64,000 nt of DNA from Pomacea canaliculata (Eukaryota > Mollusca > Gastropoda > Architaenioglossa > Ampullariidae), in the NCBI RefSeq assembly GCF_003073045.1, contig NC_037590.1, forward strand, positions 13,788,311 to 13,852,310, written 5' to 3'. Shown here one piece after another: positions 1-11,341 of the stretch. The notes under the pieces are model-generated. The model was not told the DNA's origin. It worked only from the letters and a program-made list of their open reading frames with translations, and made no database searches. Position 1 is the stretch's first letter; each line of letters opens with the position of its first letter. A program made the translations under genes and the position numbers.

Positions 1-3000
1 TGCGAAGCAAAGTGAGTTGTTTAAAAGGAACTTTCTAGAAATGTCTTCCACCTCCGGTAGCGCAGGACGACCATCGTCACTTCGCACTACTTTACTATTA
101 ATAGCACACGGCGTCCTGCGAGGCGAGGAATGTCAGAATCCTTGGAAATATTTTACAAAACCAAGAATTTTACAGTACCTTCAAGACACAACTAAATTCT
201 GAAAACGATCACTTGCGTAACAGCAAACAGTCTTCATTTACTGTTTGAAGCTTTTTAAATTATTCCTCATAATGAGTAGAAATTTTGCGTTTTCTGATAT
301 CACACCCATGTCAACAGTGTCAAGACTCCAGGAATATCACAGACTTCAGGATGACTCATCACAGGAATAAAGCGGATACAACCACTTTAGTCTCGATTCT
401 TTATCCTCGGAAATAGACTGTTACACAAAAATGAGACACATTATTTCTAAACAATAATAAGAATAAATCGTCTGCAAAGAGAACGTTGCAAAAACATAGA
501 CGCATCCAGTAAAAAACTGTAAAAGGCTTGGCCAGAAACATCTAAACGGATTATTGTAAATAACAGTCATAAGGCAATAACATTAATTACATTTTCAAAT
601 AACCAAGGCAATAGCTTTCTAAGGAAAGGAAAAATAAAAGTGTCATTCTTAATCTCTGCACACAGAAAAATCTTCCTAACTTCCTACTTATCAGTACTTA
701 CCATTTCTCTTGATTACATATATACATCTCCAAGAAATTCCGGCTACTAATTTTTGCAATTAATCTTTGAGAATTCCTTCCAAGATTTGATGATTACTTT
801 TTAAACCTTCAATTGTGTAAACATTTGCATCCAGTCTAAAATATTTTGCATGTCATGCTTCTCCAAAATTTCTGTTGAGTCCACATCAGTATTTTCTGAT
901 ACTCGTTCCTTAACATATAGCTATATTTTAATCCGAAATTTGACTGCCTTTTACTTTAATGCACCTAGAGAGATATTAATACATGTGCTATTAATAATTG
1001 ATTGTCTGTGTGATTCCGCTCCACCATTAGCTTTAAAGGATGAAGAAGTAGACTGATTCCGAGTTCTGTTAGTCATTACAAACGCGGTATTTGTCTTACC
1101 CAACATCCAAACTCAACTCATACCTCTTTCTACGTTTGGACAAAAATTACCAATAAATAATGGATATTTTAAGTATTAAAATATTATGTTTGATCACAAA
1201 ATAATGAAACAGTAAATAACAATTATTCCCAATATTACCTGAGTGTCTGAACTTCTGCACCATTCATACAATCTAAACATTAAGTTGACGTGGGCTTTAT
1301 TTGTTTTTTAACTCACGACCGGTATTAGTAGGTTTACTTGTGTGTTGTGGTCAAACTACATGAATATGGTTGTGTTTTGAACATTGTTTCAACAAGCACT
1401 GGTGAAAAAAAAACGTAGTGCTTCTTTTCGTTTGCAACTGGCTGCAGCACCCCGAGTCATCGCCATATCACATTACATGGACTCACTTTAATTGTACCCC
1501 AGGCCACACGACTAGTTCTCATCGATTTCCTGGGGCTGGGTATGTGAGATCGGGGTAGTTCCTGCTATTTGATGAAGGTGAGACATTCTTAAGTATTTAG
1601 CAGACTGTCACGCATGACGAACGTTTTTCATGTGACTCTGTGTTGTTATAATGTCACCTTGCCGTTCTGACTGTGGTGTATCCGTGGAGACGGTCATACT
1701 GTTCTTCTAGCTCTCCCCTTCATACACTGGCATTTGCATTCAGGCAAAACCGAGAGAAACAAACATTATTTTTTTAACATTTGCAAGCAAAAAATTCTGT
1801 CAGGTTTCCGGCACAATCGTTTAAAATAAGTTATTTGCAGCAAGAAAAAAATAAAGAATTTTATGCAATGTTTTCAACTTTCGGTTTTCTCACTCGAAGA
1901 GATAAATCCAATCTCCCGGTTACAGGTTCAGGCGTGTTCTTTTTTAAAAAAAAAAAATGAAGAAAAAACGACTTGTCTCTCATTTATCTATTGACTTGCC
2001 TCAGAGGTAAATCTTTTCCTCTCCTACTTCCATTATTTATTTTCTTCCGAGAGGCAGAGTTGTGGAAAGACAGCAGTTGCCAGTCAGTGTGTCAGGCATC
2101 TGATCTTAGACATTCTCCAGGGCAAGGAATCCATGGCTCGTTGTGCACTGAGCAGAAACTCTGAGAGTTGTGCGAGACCAGAAGTACGAAGAAATGTTGT
2201 CACTGAAACATACCGTGGCAGCCTGCAATTTGCCTCTGACTTTTTTCATTAATCACTGCCAAACGAAAATAGTCAAACGAAGAGACAAATATGAATGTTT
2301 GTTACTTTCTGCTTTATTTTATGTTCCACGCACTGTGTTGTATAACTGTTATCTGTAAAACGTAAGCGTGAATTCGTGAATTATCTTACCTTCATGTATT
2401 CCTTTATTGGGCGATACAAGAGTAATGGTCGTCGGGGCTCTCTGGCAACACTAGCCATCATCAAATTATATGCATCTGGTGCACAGGAGAAAGTTGAGCC
2501 ACGCAGCCTAACATCTTTATAATCAGTTGGATCACGGGCTTCACGGCCCAAGTATTGTATGAATAATTAATTTTTTTATTTTTTCTTAACGCCGTGTCAG
2601 TAACAGTGAGATGGGAACGATGAATGAATTGTTATCTTAGAATTAAAACTTATAAATTAAAAAAGGAATAATACTGTGTCTCTTGCAATGAAATGACAAG
2701 ACACAAGTGGCCCATAAACGTGTTCTAGAATCTTTGTTAGAAAGAGGACAGCAAATGCTGGTGGCATGTAAGCAAGATTGAAAACAATTAATCTCTGTCA
2801 GCCAGGCAGCGTTATGACATTCGCTGACCAAAAGGTTTAGTCAATGAAGCTTTCTGACTACAGTGGGGGGAGAGGTGATGGGGAGCTTGCCATGCTGTTA
2901 CCAGACTGAGAATTCTGTGGTAGCCAAGACTGGAAAAGAGGAAAGGATTTGTGCAACATTTTCTAAAGAAAAAAAAATTTCAACGAGGAGTTTCAGCAAT

Positions 3001-3867
3001 ACCCATCGTCAAGTGGGGGATCCACTTACATTTATGAGGTCATCGCGGTGCTGCAACTGAATCAGGTCATCAAGTACAGTGTGCGGTGTACCCTGTAGCG
3101 GGATCATTTGAATTCATTATTGTGTCACACGAAGAAGTGGCTGGATTCAGAAAATCGTTGTAAAAAGCCTATCATGGGGGGCAAAGTGGACATTAACTTG
3201 GCAAGCAGCTCGCACAAAAATGTGTGTGTTTGTGTGTGTTTGTGTGTGTTTGTGTGTGCCTGCGCTCGCGCGTGCTATATATTCCAGTGACGATCCCCAT
3301 GACCTGCACCTCAACTGTCCTTTACATTGAATGTCGCTTTTGCATGCTATAATTATTTATTTTGATTACTCTATAGTTTTAAAATTCCCCTAATACTTTT
3401 TCGGACTATTTTGCATAGGATGAGATAGCTCCTCTCCTTTCTATTCTCACCGTGAGATTCTGACCCAGCATTCTAAAATGTACAGGACATTTTGCCCGTG
3501 TGCAGCCCCACGTGGGCACTCGAATGCGGAATAAAGAAAACAAATTCAAAATCTTCAATACAGTGTTCTCACCTTCCCTGTCGCAGAAGAAGCTATGTAA
3601 GAGCAGACGAGTGGCATCTTGCTCTCTGGTGACAGTACCGATCCAAGACAACATCCTGCTATATCACTTATTTGAGATAATTTACCTTTTCAAATCTGGA
3701 AGGTCGGGTCTTCTTGGCTTTTGTCCATTCTGAAATATTTCAATTGTACTCCCACCTACCCACCCCCAACCGTCGGATGTCTCTGTGGATAGTTGTAAGA
3801 AACTGAAAGACGTGGCCCAGTGCACTTCTTGTCCTCTAAAATTACCTCTATTGATGACTCGCGATTT
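1..3867 (-). CDS. Unidentified multi-exon gene, 3' part, running off the left edge (candidate)
   Basis: Several minus-strand segments look like coding exons. In transcription order: 3846-3867 (acceptor TTCTCTTGTAG, donor GTAATT), 3573-3658 (donor GTGAGA), 3030-3092 (donor GTAAGT) and 2390 to about 2538 (donor GTAAGA), then 1-115, open to the window edge after an acceptor at 116-117. The first three join in phase: the 22-nt microexon ends with one base, the next starts with two, and 3573-3658 to 3030-3092 is phase 0. Protein fragments include SKMPLVCSYIASSATGK, GTPHTVLDDLIQLQHRDDLI, STFSCAPDAYNLMMASVARE and RPLLLYRPIKEYMK; the left-edge exon contains SDDGRPALPEVEDISRKFLL. Weaker candidates lie at 1239-1272 and about 1649-1707. 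I do not recognise the family. The join between 3030-3092 and 2390-2538 is not in phase, so at least one exon is missing or a boundary is wrong. All of this is inference from splice motifs and open frames. Confidence 0.35.
3219..3270. repeat. GT-rich microsatellite
   Basis: Imperfect (TG)n interrupted by extra T, giving repeated TGTGTGTTTG units and then a short CG-rich end. It lies in a stretch with no supported plus-strand gene. Confidence 0.8.
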
Positions 3868-5290
3868 CTACAAGAGAACATATACCAGGGGTTGGTTTCA
3901 CGAGAGATCATGAGAACAAGTCTTTAGCCGCCGGTCCCACGGTCCACTCGCTGTGTGGACTGTCTGGACAGTCGACTGGACACTAAAGACCAAACTTTTG
4001 CTTAACATCAAGTCCGGTCCAACATAAAAACCGAACGCATGCTCAGGTGGTCTCTTCTGACAGTCACCGTGAACTTTTTTTCTCCACCAGAGCCCCGTCT
4101 CCCATTTTACATTAACACGGAATAAATTAGTAATTAAATTAGTAAAACGTATTGGTATGTAAATTTTAACAATGCCATTTAATATTAGGTTTAGATTATT
4201 TTCATATGCTTTTCAAACTCAAAGCATTACATGCTGAATAGGACGGTTTCTCGGTTGTCACACACGTGTGTCAGACAATTAAGATAAAAGGATCGTCGTT
4301 CTGGTGTTTATGCGGCGGACAAAGGGTTTCAGTGCTGTTAGGACACCGCCTGTGGAAAAAAATCATCTGAACTGAGATCTGAGTGACACATTGATTTCCT
4401 TGCCTCTCTGTTTGGAAGCATTGTGCCGTCTCCATGAAACTCGCGGGTAGTAAACACTGCTGTAAATGGCGGCCACTCTCCGCAGTCTTCGACTCTGGAG
4501 GCTGAAAAGGGTGGCTAGTGAAATCATCGTGGAACACGAACAGAATTTATGCATGCATGCGTGCTAGTTCTCCCCATCCTCCTAACCCACATCTTTCTCT
4601 CTTCCGCCTGTCATTTTTTTTTTTCCTTTCTGTGTGTATGATTTGTTATCAACATTGCTAGTTGGTTTTAAATTCAATATCCCCTAGGAACAAATTGTAT
4701 AAATTATATCGTGCAAAAAGTTATCACACTTAGATGGTAATAATAGTTTTTGCTTTTGATAACCATGGCCTCACTAGTCCCGAAGTTGGCGTCCCAAATA
4801 TGGATGTTTTCCTTTGACGATTGGCTCAGCGCACAAAAACATTCCATAATCATGGCTCCTATCATCACGACTGTACATGATTTATGGCTGGTCTACACAG
4901 GAAAATTATGGAAGAAATGTTTGATCAAGTTTAGAAAAAGTGTTTACATAGCTTAAAACTTTATGGCCGCCGCGAAACATTTGAATGGGTGTGCGTTTGT
5001 GGGTGTGCTTGCCAGCCACCAACAAATAATCAGCTCGTTTCTTCTTAGAGATGACCTGAAAGGGGGAATATTTCTTTCATTTTCGGTATGTTTACAAGGA
5101 GCTGAATCAAAAAGATTATCAGTTTGGCTTGAACATGTTTATCCCACCAACTCAAACAAAATCCGGTTTAAGGTAAAAACTATCTGCCAAGAAAAAAAAG
5201 GTAGTCTTTAGAGTAGTACCCAGACACGAGTGGTTCCCGAAGAAACATACCTTTGCCCGTCTGACATTTACATAATAATTTCAAAAACTC
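3868..5290. other. No supported gene; weak exon-like segments
   Basis: AT-rich sequence. Minus-strand frames at 4271-4554 are open for 60-90 codons but show no convincing donor. A short minus-strand segment near 5253-5289 has a GTATGT donor but a weak acceptor. Nothing else was recognised. Confidence 0.4.
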
Positions 5291-5291
5291 A

Positions 5292-5644
5292 TTAAAGGGC
5301 TAGTGTGGTGTTGTTTTTTGCACTAATGATTGGGGAAATCTCAGTGAAAGAAATTTTTTCCCAAAATCTGTTTAAATACTCTCCATCCATTTTGGAGATA
5401 CACTCCTACAAACATCACCATACTCGAGACGCCTAATTAACATATGGTCCCAGCTCTCCCATTGGCTGAGGCCTTGAAAATGTAAACATCTTCATTCCTG
5501 AATATTCCTGATGTATGTGGTGTTGGCTTTGACCAGTGCGGGATGATGTTTGTAGGCGAGTATTCACCCAGATATTGAAAAGTAGTATCTCGCACTGAGC
5601 TTTACCCAATTATTGGAAAAAGTTGTCCTCTAATAGTCCTTTAA
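5292..5644. mobile_element. MITE-like element with TTAA flanks (Kolobok- or piggyBac-type)
   Basis: A segment of about 350 bp is bounded by TTAA on both sides (5292-5295 and 5641-5644). Just inside, the ends read AGGGCTAGT and, on the opposite strand, AGGACTATT, an imperfect short inverted repeat. There is no coding capacity. A TTAA target duplication is known for Kolobok and piggyBac families; the AGG start fits Kolobok better. Assignment rests on the ends only. Confidence 0.4.
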
Positions 5645-6470
5645 AGCACTGTCTTTTTCTTATCTGTTTATCACAGAGGGACAGAGACACGTTTTCGTAT
5701 TGAGATATGAGATATCATGTGTGTGTGATGAATTTCCCAACTAAGGGAAGGTATGTGCATCAGAAATACTTCTCATTATTACTTAAGAACGTCTAACTCA
5801 GAAAAACTGAATTTTGCAAGGCAAAAGCCTACCTAAAAATTTGGTCACAAATCCCTTTTCTGATCAGTGCATTTTATATATATATATGGACGGATGGTCG
5901 GACTGCAAGAAAGTATTTGCCTTTCCTGTTAGGTTTTTTTTCACCTTTTAGGCTTAAAAAAATAGTATATATGATAGTCTACAGTTTGCTAAAATATTTA
6001 AAGCACCTTATTGGCAAGGTCTTATTCCCTGGATCCATTTTCCGTAAATGCGTGTCTTAAAAGCATTCAGTAAACTTTCCAGAAAATTAAAGTCACAATC
6101 ACGCAAGGGCCGAGGCGCGGATCTCATTTAAAAATGCATGTTATTTCACACTTTTGTGGCACTAAGATGGCCGGGAAATGACTTCCCTTTCTTCCCCGAT
6201 GTGCTTTTGTCAGCCTACTTCGATAAATGTTGATTGGAGCTTCTATCATTAACAGCAGTCATCCAGTTTGAAATTAAAGGCAAGGTGTTGGGAAGCTCAG
6301 CTATAGGTACACCACCGTGTCGGATTGGCTAAGGTCAGTGTTACCAATAGCAGTCTGCTTACATCAAAGTCTCTGCCAGACTAAATATTATCGTCATCAT
6401 TATCATCATCGTCGTCGGCTGTCACAGAGGGTGGAAAATCAGAACAACGGGCAGGACCGGACTTGTTTGA
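5645..6470. other. No supported gene
   Basis: AT-rich intergenic or intronic sequence with short AT repeats near 5875. No coding signal was recognised on either strand. Confidence 0.4.
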
Positions 6471-6710
6471 ACAACGGTAGCAATAACTAAACCCAACGAA
6501 TGTATAGAAGCAATAAAATCAGGTCCTCAATCAAAATAAAGCTATATACGAATCTGATTATCTCCATCCTTCTGTGTGACTGTCGGAACAGGAATCTGAC
6601 AAAGAGCCTAGAGAAGAAGCTCGAAGCCTTAAAGATGTCATGCTATCGGAGATGCCATAGTTCTTTAGGGACTGAGCAGAATACTAATGTGTACCTGTCG
6701 CCCACATAGG
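6471..6710 (+). mobile_element. LINE reverse-transcriptase 3' fragment
   Basis: The translation from 6500 contains IKIKLYTNLIISILLCDC followed by LTKSLEKKLEALKMSCYRR. This matches the shape of the segment after the RT palm in many animal LINEs, of the type IKIRLYNTLVLSILLYGCESW then LTK-LEKRIQAFEMKCYRR. It is a short, strongly diverged relic. The upstream RT core and a 3' end were not found. It is on the strand opposite to the candidate gene nearby. Confidence 0.5.
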
Positions 6711-7061
6711 CCGTGGGCAGCCGACTAAGAGCATACGTGTTCGTCCCGTCATGTACTCGTATATGTCTGGCCTATCCCTTAATGGATGTTCTTTACCTAT
6801 CACTCAAAATTTATTATTATGATTCACTTATAAATTTATGTTGCTGTGAAAGAATTCGTAGATTTACTGAACTTCGAGTCTGACATGAGGTTATCTTAGC
6901 TTGGTCGTATCAAGTGATTTCGCAGGCCGTATGTCAGGCCTTTCTCTACCCCCTGCCTTACATATAGGAAGGCATAAGTTTCAAAATACAATGTAACACA
7001 GTCATCGGGATTAAATTTTCCTTTTCTAAAAAAGGTAAAAGCACTTTCATTAAAGTCTTAC

Positions 7062-7221
7062 ATTGGAGTCCTCTAGAAACACGTGAATATTGTAAATATC
7101 GGCTGTAACTTTTATCAGTTATCTGCGCTTCTTGGACATCAAGAACGACAACTTCTATACCTCTGATGCTTAAATAGGGACGCAAATTGTTATAAGCAGA
7201 AATAATTTTATTCCCTCGTGA
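7062..7221 (-). CDS. Candidate internal exon, unknown protein
   Basis: A minus-strand segment lies between a good acceptor (AAGTCTTTTCTAG) and a GTAAGA donor. It is open for 53 codons in one frame and includes SRGNKIISAYNNLRPYLSIR and GIEVVVLDVQEAQITDKSYS. The composition looks protein-like. The same frame also reads on past the donor to a stop near 6958, and a second exon-like segment (about 6966-7033, with KGKFNPDDC and TLYFETYAFLY) overlaps it in another frame, so the splice pattern is unresolved. It may be an upstream exon of the minus-strand candidate at 1-3867. Family not recognised. Confidence 0.28.
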
Positions 7222-7470
7222 CTAGAAAAGACTTGCCACTCTTGAGCCAGTATCGTGAAGTGACAGGGCAAGTGTTTGCTTTAAACTGCCATTAATCGCT
7301 TGATTTGTTCTAACCAGCAAAAGTTATTCAAGGGCTCTTGCCAGTTAAACAGCCCTGAATACGTTCATGTTTAATCTAATGCTTAATAGAACAGCAATAA
7401 ACGATATTTTGAAACAGAGCAACACAACAGGAAGAAGGAATAATCACATGTAAAAGAAAAGTACAACCAA

Positions 7471-7720
7471 TAGGAATGGGAATTGGGAAAACGTCCCATG
7501 GGACGGGATGGGATGGGACAGCACACATTTGTATTTCCCATGGTAGTCGATACTTGAGGATTTAAATCTTTCCTCTGAATCATCGATTGTATTGAAGTAG
7601 CAGAAATTATAAAGTGTTGTCATTAGGATGTTAATAATGGAATCCCATGGGAAACATCCCGTGGGAGGGACGGGAGGGACAGGCATAAATTGCCATGGGA
7701 CACGGGATAAAAATATGTCA
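7471..7720. repeat. Repeat rich in CCCATGGG and GGGACGGGA motifs
   Basis: Two G-rich blocks (about 7471-7545 and 7640-7710) contain the palindrome CCCATGGG and runs such as GGGACGGGATGGGATGGGA, separated by an AT-rich spacer. This looks like the two ends of a small interspersed element, but I could not define exact ends or a target duplication. Confidence 0.4.
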
Positions 7721-7860
7721 TCCTGGTAACAACACTATCTCGTCTGGCCCTACCTATTCCGGCTAAATCCAAGAACAATTAAAAAGAAAATAAATACACG
7801 ACAACAAAGGTAGATTTAGATCTTTCTTGTACAAACGCTCCATGTTTTCACTTCGTATCA

Positions 7861-8045
7861 ACTTACCTATTTCCGCTGCTGGAAATGTCCCAGTTGCCTG
7901 TTTGTTTGGTTTTTTTCTCGTGATCTGTCTTTCATGCACCCAAAAACTGCCGCACCCAAGCTTCAACAGACGGCGGCAGCGGGACTGACTTCATAAACCC
8001 GTTCAACCGGAAATCGTGTTTCATGTTGACGTCACCCCAACGCGA
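7861..8045 (-). promoter_or_regulatory. Promoter-like segment with a possible minus-strand 5' exon
   Basis: A perfect palindromic CRE (TGACGTCA, 8027-8034) and an ETS-type CCGGAAAT motif near 8008 sit just upstream, in minus-strand terms, of a segment ending in a consensus donor (AAATAG|GTAAGT, boundary 7866/7867). This suggests a minus-strand transcription start near 7.95-8.0 kb with a first exon ending at 7867. The short reading frame from its ATG ends at the splice, so the exon would be non-coding. A link to the candidate exons further left is inference. Confidence 0.3.
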
Positions 8046-10240
8046 CATTAACCGTGTGAACCTGGTGCGGGTGGACTGCTACCCGCTCAGGCACCAATGA
8101 AACGTTAGAAGCAATGCAAATGTCACAGGAGGAAGACACTTCCTTTGGGTAGAAACCAGGGCCTGGGCTAATTGTCAGTGGATGACCTGGCTCACAGCGA
8201 GCAGTTTGATGACATGGCCGTCCTGTCCTCTGATCCCGTTGCCCCAGCGCTTCAGGCCGCAGTCTGTTGTGCAGCTGCTCTCCTCCGTGCTGCTATTGAC
8301 TCGGCAAGACAAACATCCCTTCTGATGTTCCTGCATCCATGTCATCGATCGCATGAAGTCAGTCCGTGTTATCGAAAAACAGAATTTTAAGCTTCACACA
8401 CGGGGCATGAAAGAAAGAAACAGCAACATGAGAGGGAAAGGAGAGAGAGAGAGACAAAATTAGCGACTTACAAGGGAGCATGAGGGCAATAGTGTGGGTG
8501 ATAAGTGTTCGAAACTGCCAGCAACCAGCAATGGATGAAAATCGCACTACACACTATCAGGCCTGACGAGAGGGGGGGACAGGGGGGTCTGGTGTACCCG
8601 GGCCGCGGCTGTCAAGGGGGCCCCGGCTTGGTCAGTGATTTTTTTTTCTTCTTCTCCTTTTCTTTTTCTTTAAAGAAAGGTCTAAGGACAGAAACCCAAG
8701 CATTACACATGCAGAAGTTGAGTTTCAAGTCTGTAGAATTGTAAACATACATACTGGGTTACGATTACAAGTGCCGGAGAGGTCGTCTGTCCTGGGGCCC
8801 GGGCTGGCTCTCGGCGGCCCTGCACACCCTAAGAGGATGATGTAGTGTTATCCTTACTGGATTATGTGTTGACATCAGATAAAATGCGCAACTCACTGAC
8901 CCATCATGACTCCCCACAAAGAGGCACCTGTCGTCAGTGTATGTGACACAGAAATCATCTTTATCATTGGGCTGTGACATCCTTAACAAGGGAAGGTTCA
9001 GAAGTGTCAATATTCTGAAGTTCTTCGTTTTACATCATTGTGAATACTGTTCGGCGTTGTAAGCTTGCCTGTTGGCTGGGATATTGCGCTATACAACATT
9101 TGTATTATTGTTGTTGTTATTATTAACCATAAAACCCCATTGTGCTGGAAAATCTATTAACAATGCATTGGCAAAGTTTCAAGAAGCATGCTGACCAAAG
9201 TTTCAGTAACTAAGCAGATTTCCCATGTATAAATTGCCCATTGGGATTAATAAAGCTGATCATTGTCAATTCCCGAATGTTCTCCTCAAAACTATTGGTT
9301 CCTGTAACCTTCGCACACAACTTTGCCAAACTTGTCCATGTTAACGATGTTTGTTCTGTTAAGATTCGCTGTGATCGTCAGCCGCGTGTGAAGATGTGTA
9401 AAGATTAACCGCTGTATGCGCTGCCTGAAAAAAATTAATATTCAAAGAATCTATTCCTGTTGCATTGTCAGTTTTAATTATTACGTGAAGAGCTGAATTT
9501 TGTTTTACTGTCAACAAAGCTAATACGATTTTGTTTTAACAAACAGAACTCGGTATTTCTAAGGACAGTTATGGTCCGTTCATTAAATATAGATTAAGGT
9601 TCTACAAATTCTTTAATCTCTTGACTAAACTTTATTTTGAAAACAACTGTGAATATCAGTGGATCTTTGTGTGAGCGTGTGAATGTCTTTGTGTGTCTGT
9701 GTACGCATTATAATTTAAATATACAGGAAGGTTTGCGTGTGTGCAAAATGTTTCTCTCAATTTATGTCTACCCTCACTCTTTCCTCTCCCTTTCTCTTTA
9801 TATCTTTCCTATTTTTGTCACTTGTTTTGTCCCTTTTTTTTAATCTTTCTCTGTCTTTTATCTCTCTTTGAGCGTCTCTCTCTTCTCTGTCTCTGCATTT
9901 CTCTGTCTCTCCCTTTCTCTCTTTCTGTTTCCTAAATCTCCTTTTCTCTTTCCCTCTCTCTCTTTCGTTCTCTCTCTCTCTTTCTGGTATTTTATTTCAA
10001 TGCCCTTGCTTTTCTCCGCCTTCCGTCTCCTTCCTTCCTTCGTCGGAGAATGATCATCCGTCGTCAGTTGATGACAGGTAACGGTAAATTTTGTCAGCTC
10101 AGGCGTAAATTCGTTCTCCCCACCCACCATTTCCTCCTGCAATGGCAGACTGTGTTCCTCTGCCCCGGCGTTGTTACGGCGACAGCTATTGATCGTGAAG
10201 TACCACTCTACAAGTTCATGAATTGTTAATCTTTCTCTTA
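8046..10240. other. Intergenic; no supported gene
   Basis: Contains a GC-rich patch near 8560-8640 with a related G/C-rich patch near 8775-8830 on either side of a pyrimidine tract, suggesting a small repeat. Otherwise AT-rich with no recognisable coding sequence. Confidence 0.4.
9768..10035. repeat. Polypyrimidine (CT-rich) low-complexity tract
   Basis: About 270 bases of TCTCTC/TTTC sequence on the plus strand. It produces long spurious open frames on both strands (Ser/Leu/Phe-rich plus, Glu/Lys/Arg-rich minus) that are not genes. Confidence 0.85.
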
Positions 10241-10241
10241 G

Positions 10242-11341
10242 CGATGGTCATGAACTGTGCAATTCTTTTCTGGTCTGTCTTACTGTTCTGCCAGACCTCA
10301 AGTCTTCAAATACAAAGAAATGGCGATGACAGGGTGAAAAGGAAGTGGACTGGTAGGTCGACAATCTTTGTAAAGCAATGTGTGTGCATGGTCAATAAGC
10401 ATCTGTAATTAACTTAGTAAATGAAGCGAATCTGACATTCGGTGGAGTTTTTAAAATATTTGTAATTATCCATCAACTTTGCAAACGACATCATTCAAAC
10501 CTGGGCTACATTTCGCGAGGCTACTAACACTTTTAAAACAGAAATAGCAGACGAGATTTGAAGCAAGATTTTACAAATAACTACAGTCAGGTACATCTGT
10601 TGCAGTTTTGTGTTAGTGATCTGGTTTGTTCCTGCCCGTACAAGCGCCTGTACAAACAAGTACCCGACTACAAGCACACATTTATGAGATGATTGTTAAG
10701 TTTATAAAGGCCTGTGCGTTTTGCAAGTCTGTTATTCTATGGAAGGAAGGATTTGTGCGCGAGATAGAAACAGAGAAGGATGGAAGGGGAGAGAATCTGT
10801 ACCAGTGACTAAGGGAGCTAACCCACTGCCTTCAGACATCCACAGAGAGAGTGTGTGTGTGTGTGAGAGTGTGGAAAATCAATTGTGTTTTTCCTAACTG
10901 CCCTGTTATCAAAATGACCGAACAATATCAGACAAGTCATCATATCCCCTTTGGAAATCAGAGAATGCCAACTAAATGCTAAAAGCTCGAAACAACACAC
11001 AGCTCGTCAATTAAGTGACAGAAAGATTAACATTCAAGAGACAGAAAGACTGGGGGCCTCAACAACATGACATACGATTAATATTTCACACTGAGGGGCT
11101 AAAAGCTGTCTACAATAGAGCTAATCGCCCACTCAGTGGGCTACAGTAACTGCATTTTCTACGGTTCTGCATGTAAGGGCATATGCAGGTGAATCTTAAT
11201 GGAATGGTTAGAAATAGTTTGTTGCTTTACTTCAAAGCTCTCGTTCTACTTCTGTTGCAGCAGCTACAAACAGGCGTGTTACCAGATTTAATGACAAAAC
11301 GAATTACATCCTCGAATGGAACCAGTTAACTGTTTAAGTAA
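10242..11341 (+). CDS. Candidate two-exon small secreted peptide
   Basis: A first exon (10242-10352) follows a CTTTCTCTTAG acceptor and carries ATG at 10244. It encodes a signal-peptide-like start (MVMNCAILFWSVLLFCQTSS) and then a basic stretch containing VKRK. It ends in a GTAGGT donor with one base of a codon. A matching acceptor (TTCTACTTCTGTTGCAG) at 11260 opens an exon that stays in frame for 24 codons (NRRVTRFNDKTNYILEWNQL then TV) to TAA at 11339-11341. An AATAAA lies near 11563. The product would be about 61 aa with dibasic sites, like a peptide precursor. Frame and splice sites agree, but the length is short enough to arise by chance, and no family was recognised. Confidence 0.25.
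10846..10872. repeat. Short GT/GAG microsatellite
   Basis: GAGAGAGTGTGTGTGTGTGTGAGAGTG tract in the intron of the candidate secreted peptide. Confidence 0.7.

Noticed and set aside
8172-8390. 72-codon plus-strand frame next to the CRE-containing segment
   Set aside because: No signal peptide, domain or splice support; probably chance in a GC-richer patch.
9858-10142. Long open frames on both strands over the CT-rich tract
   Set aside because: Low-complexity products of a polypyrimidine tract (Leu/Ser versus Glu/Arg repeats), not genes.
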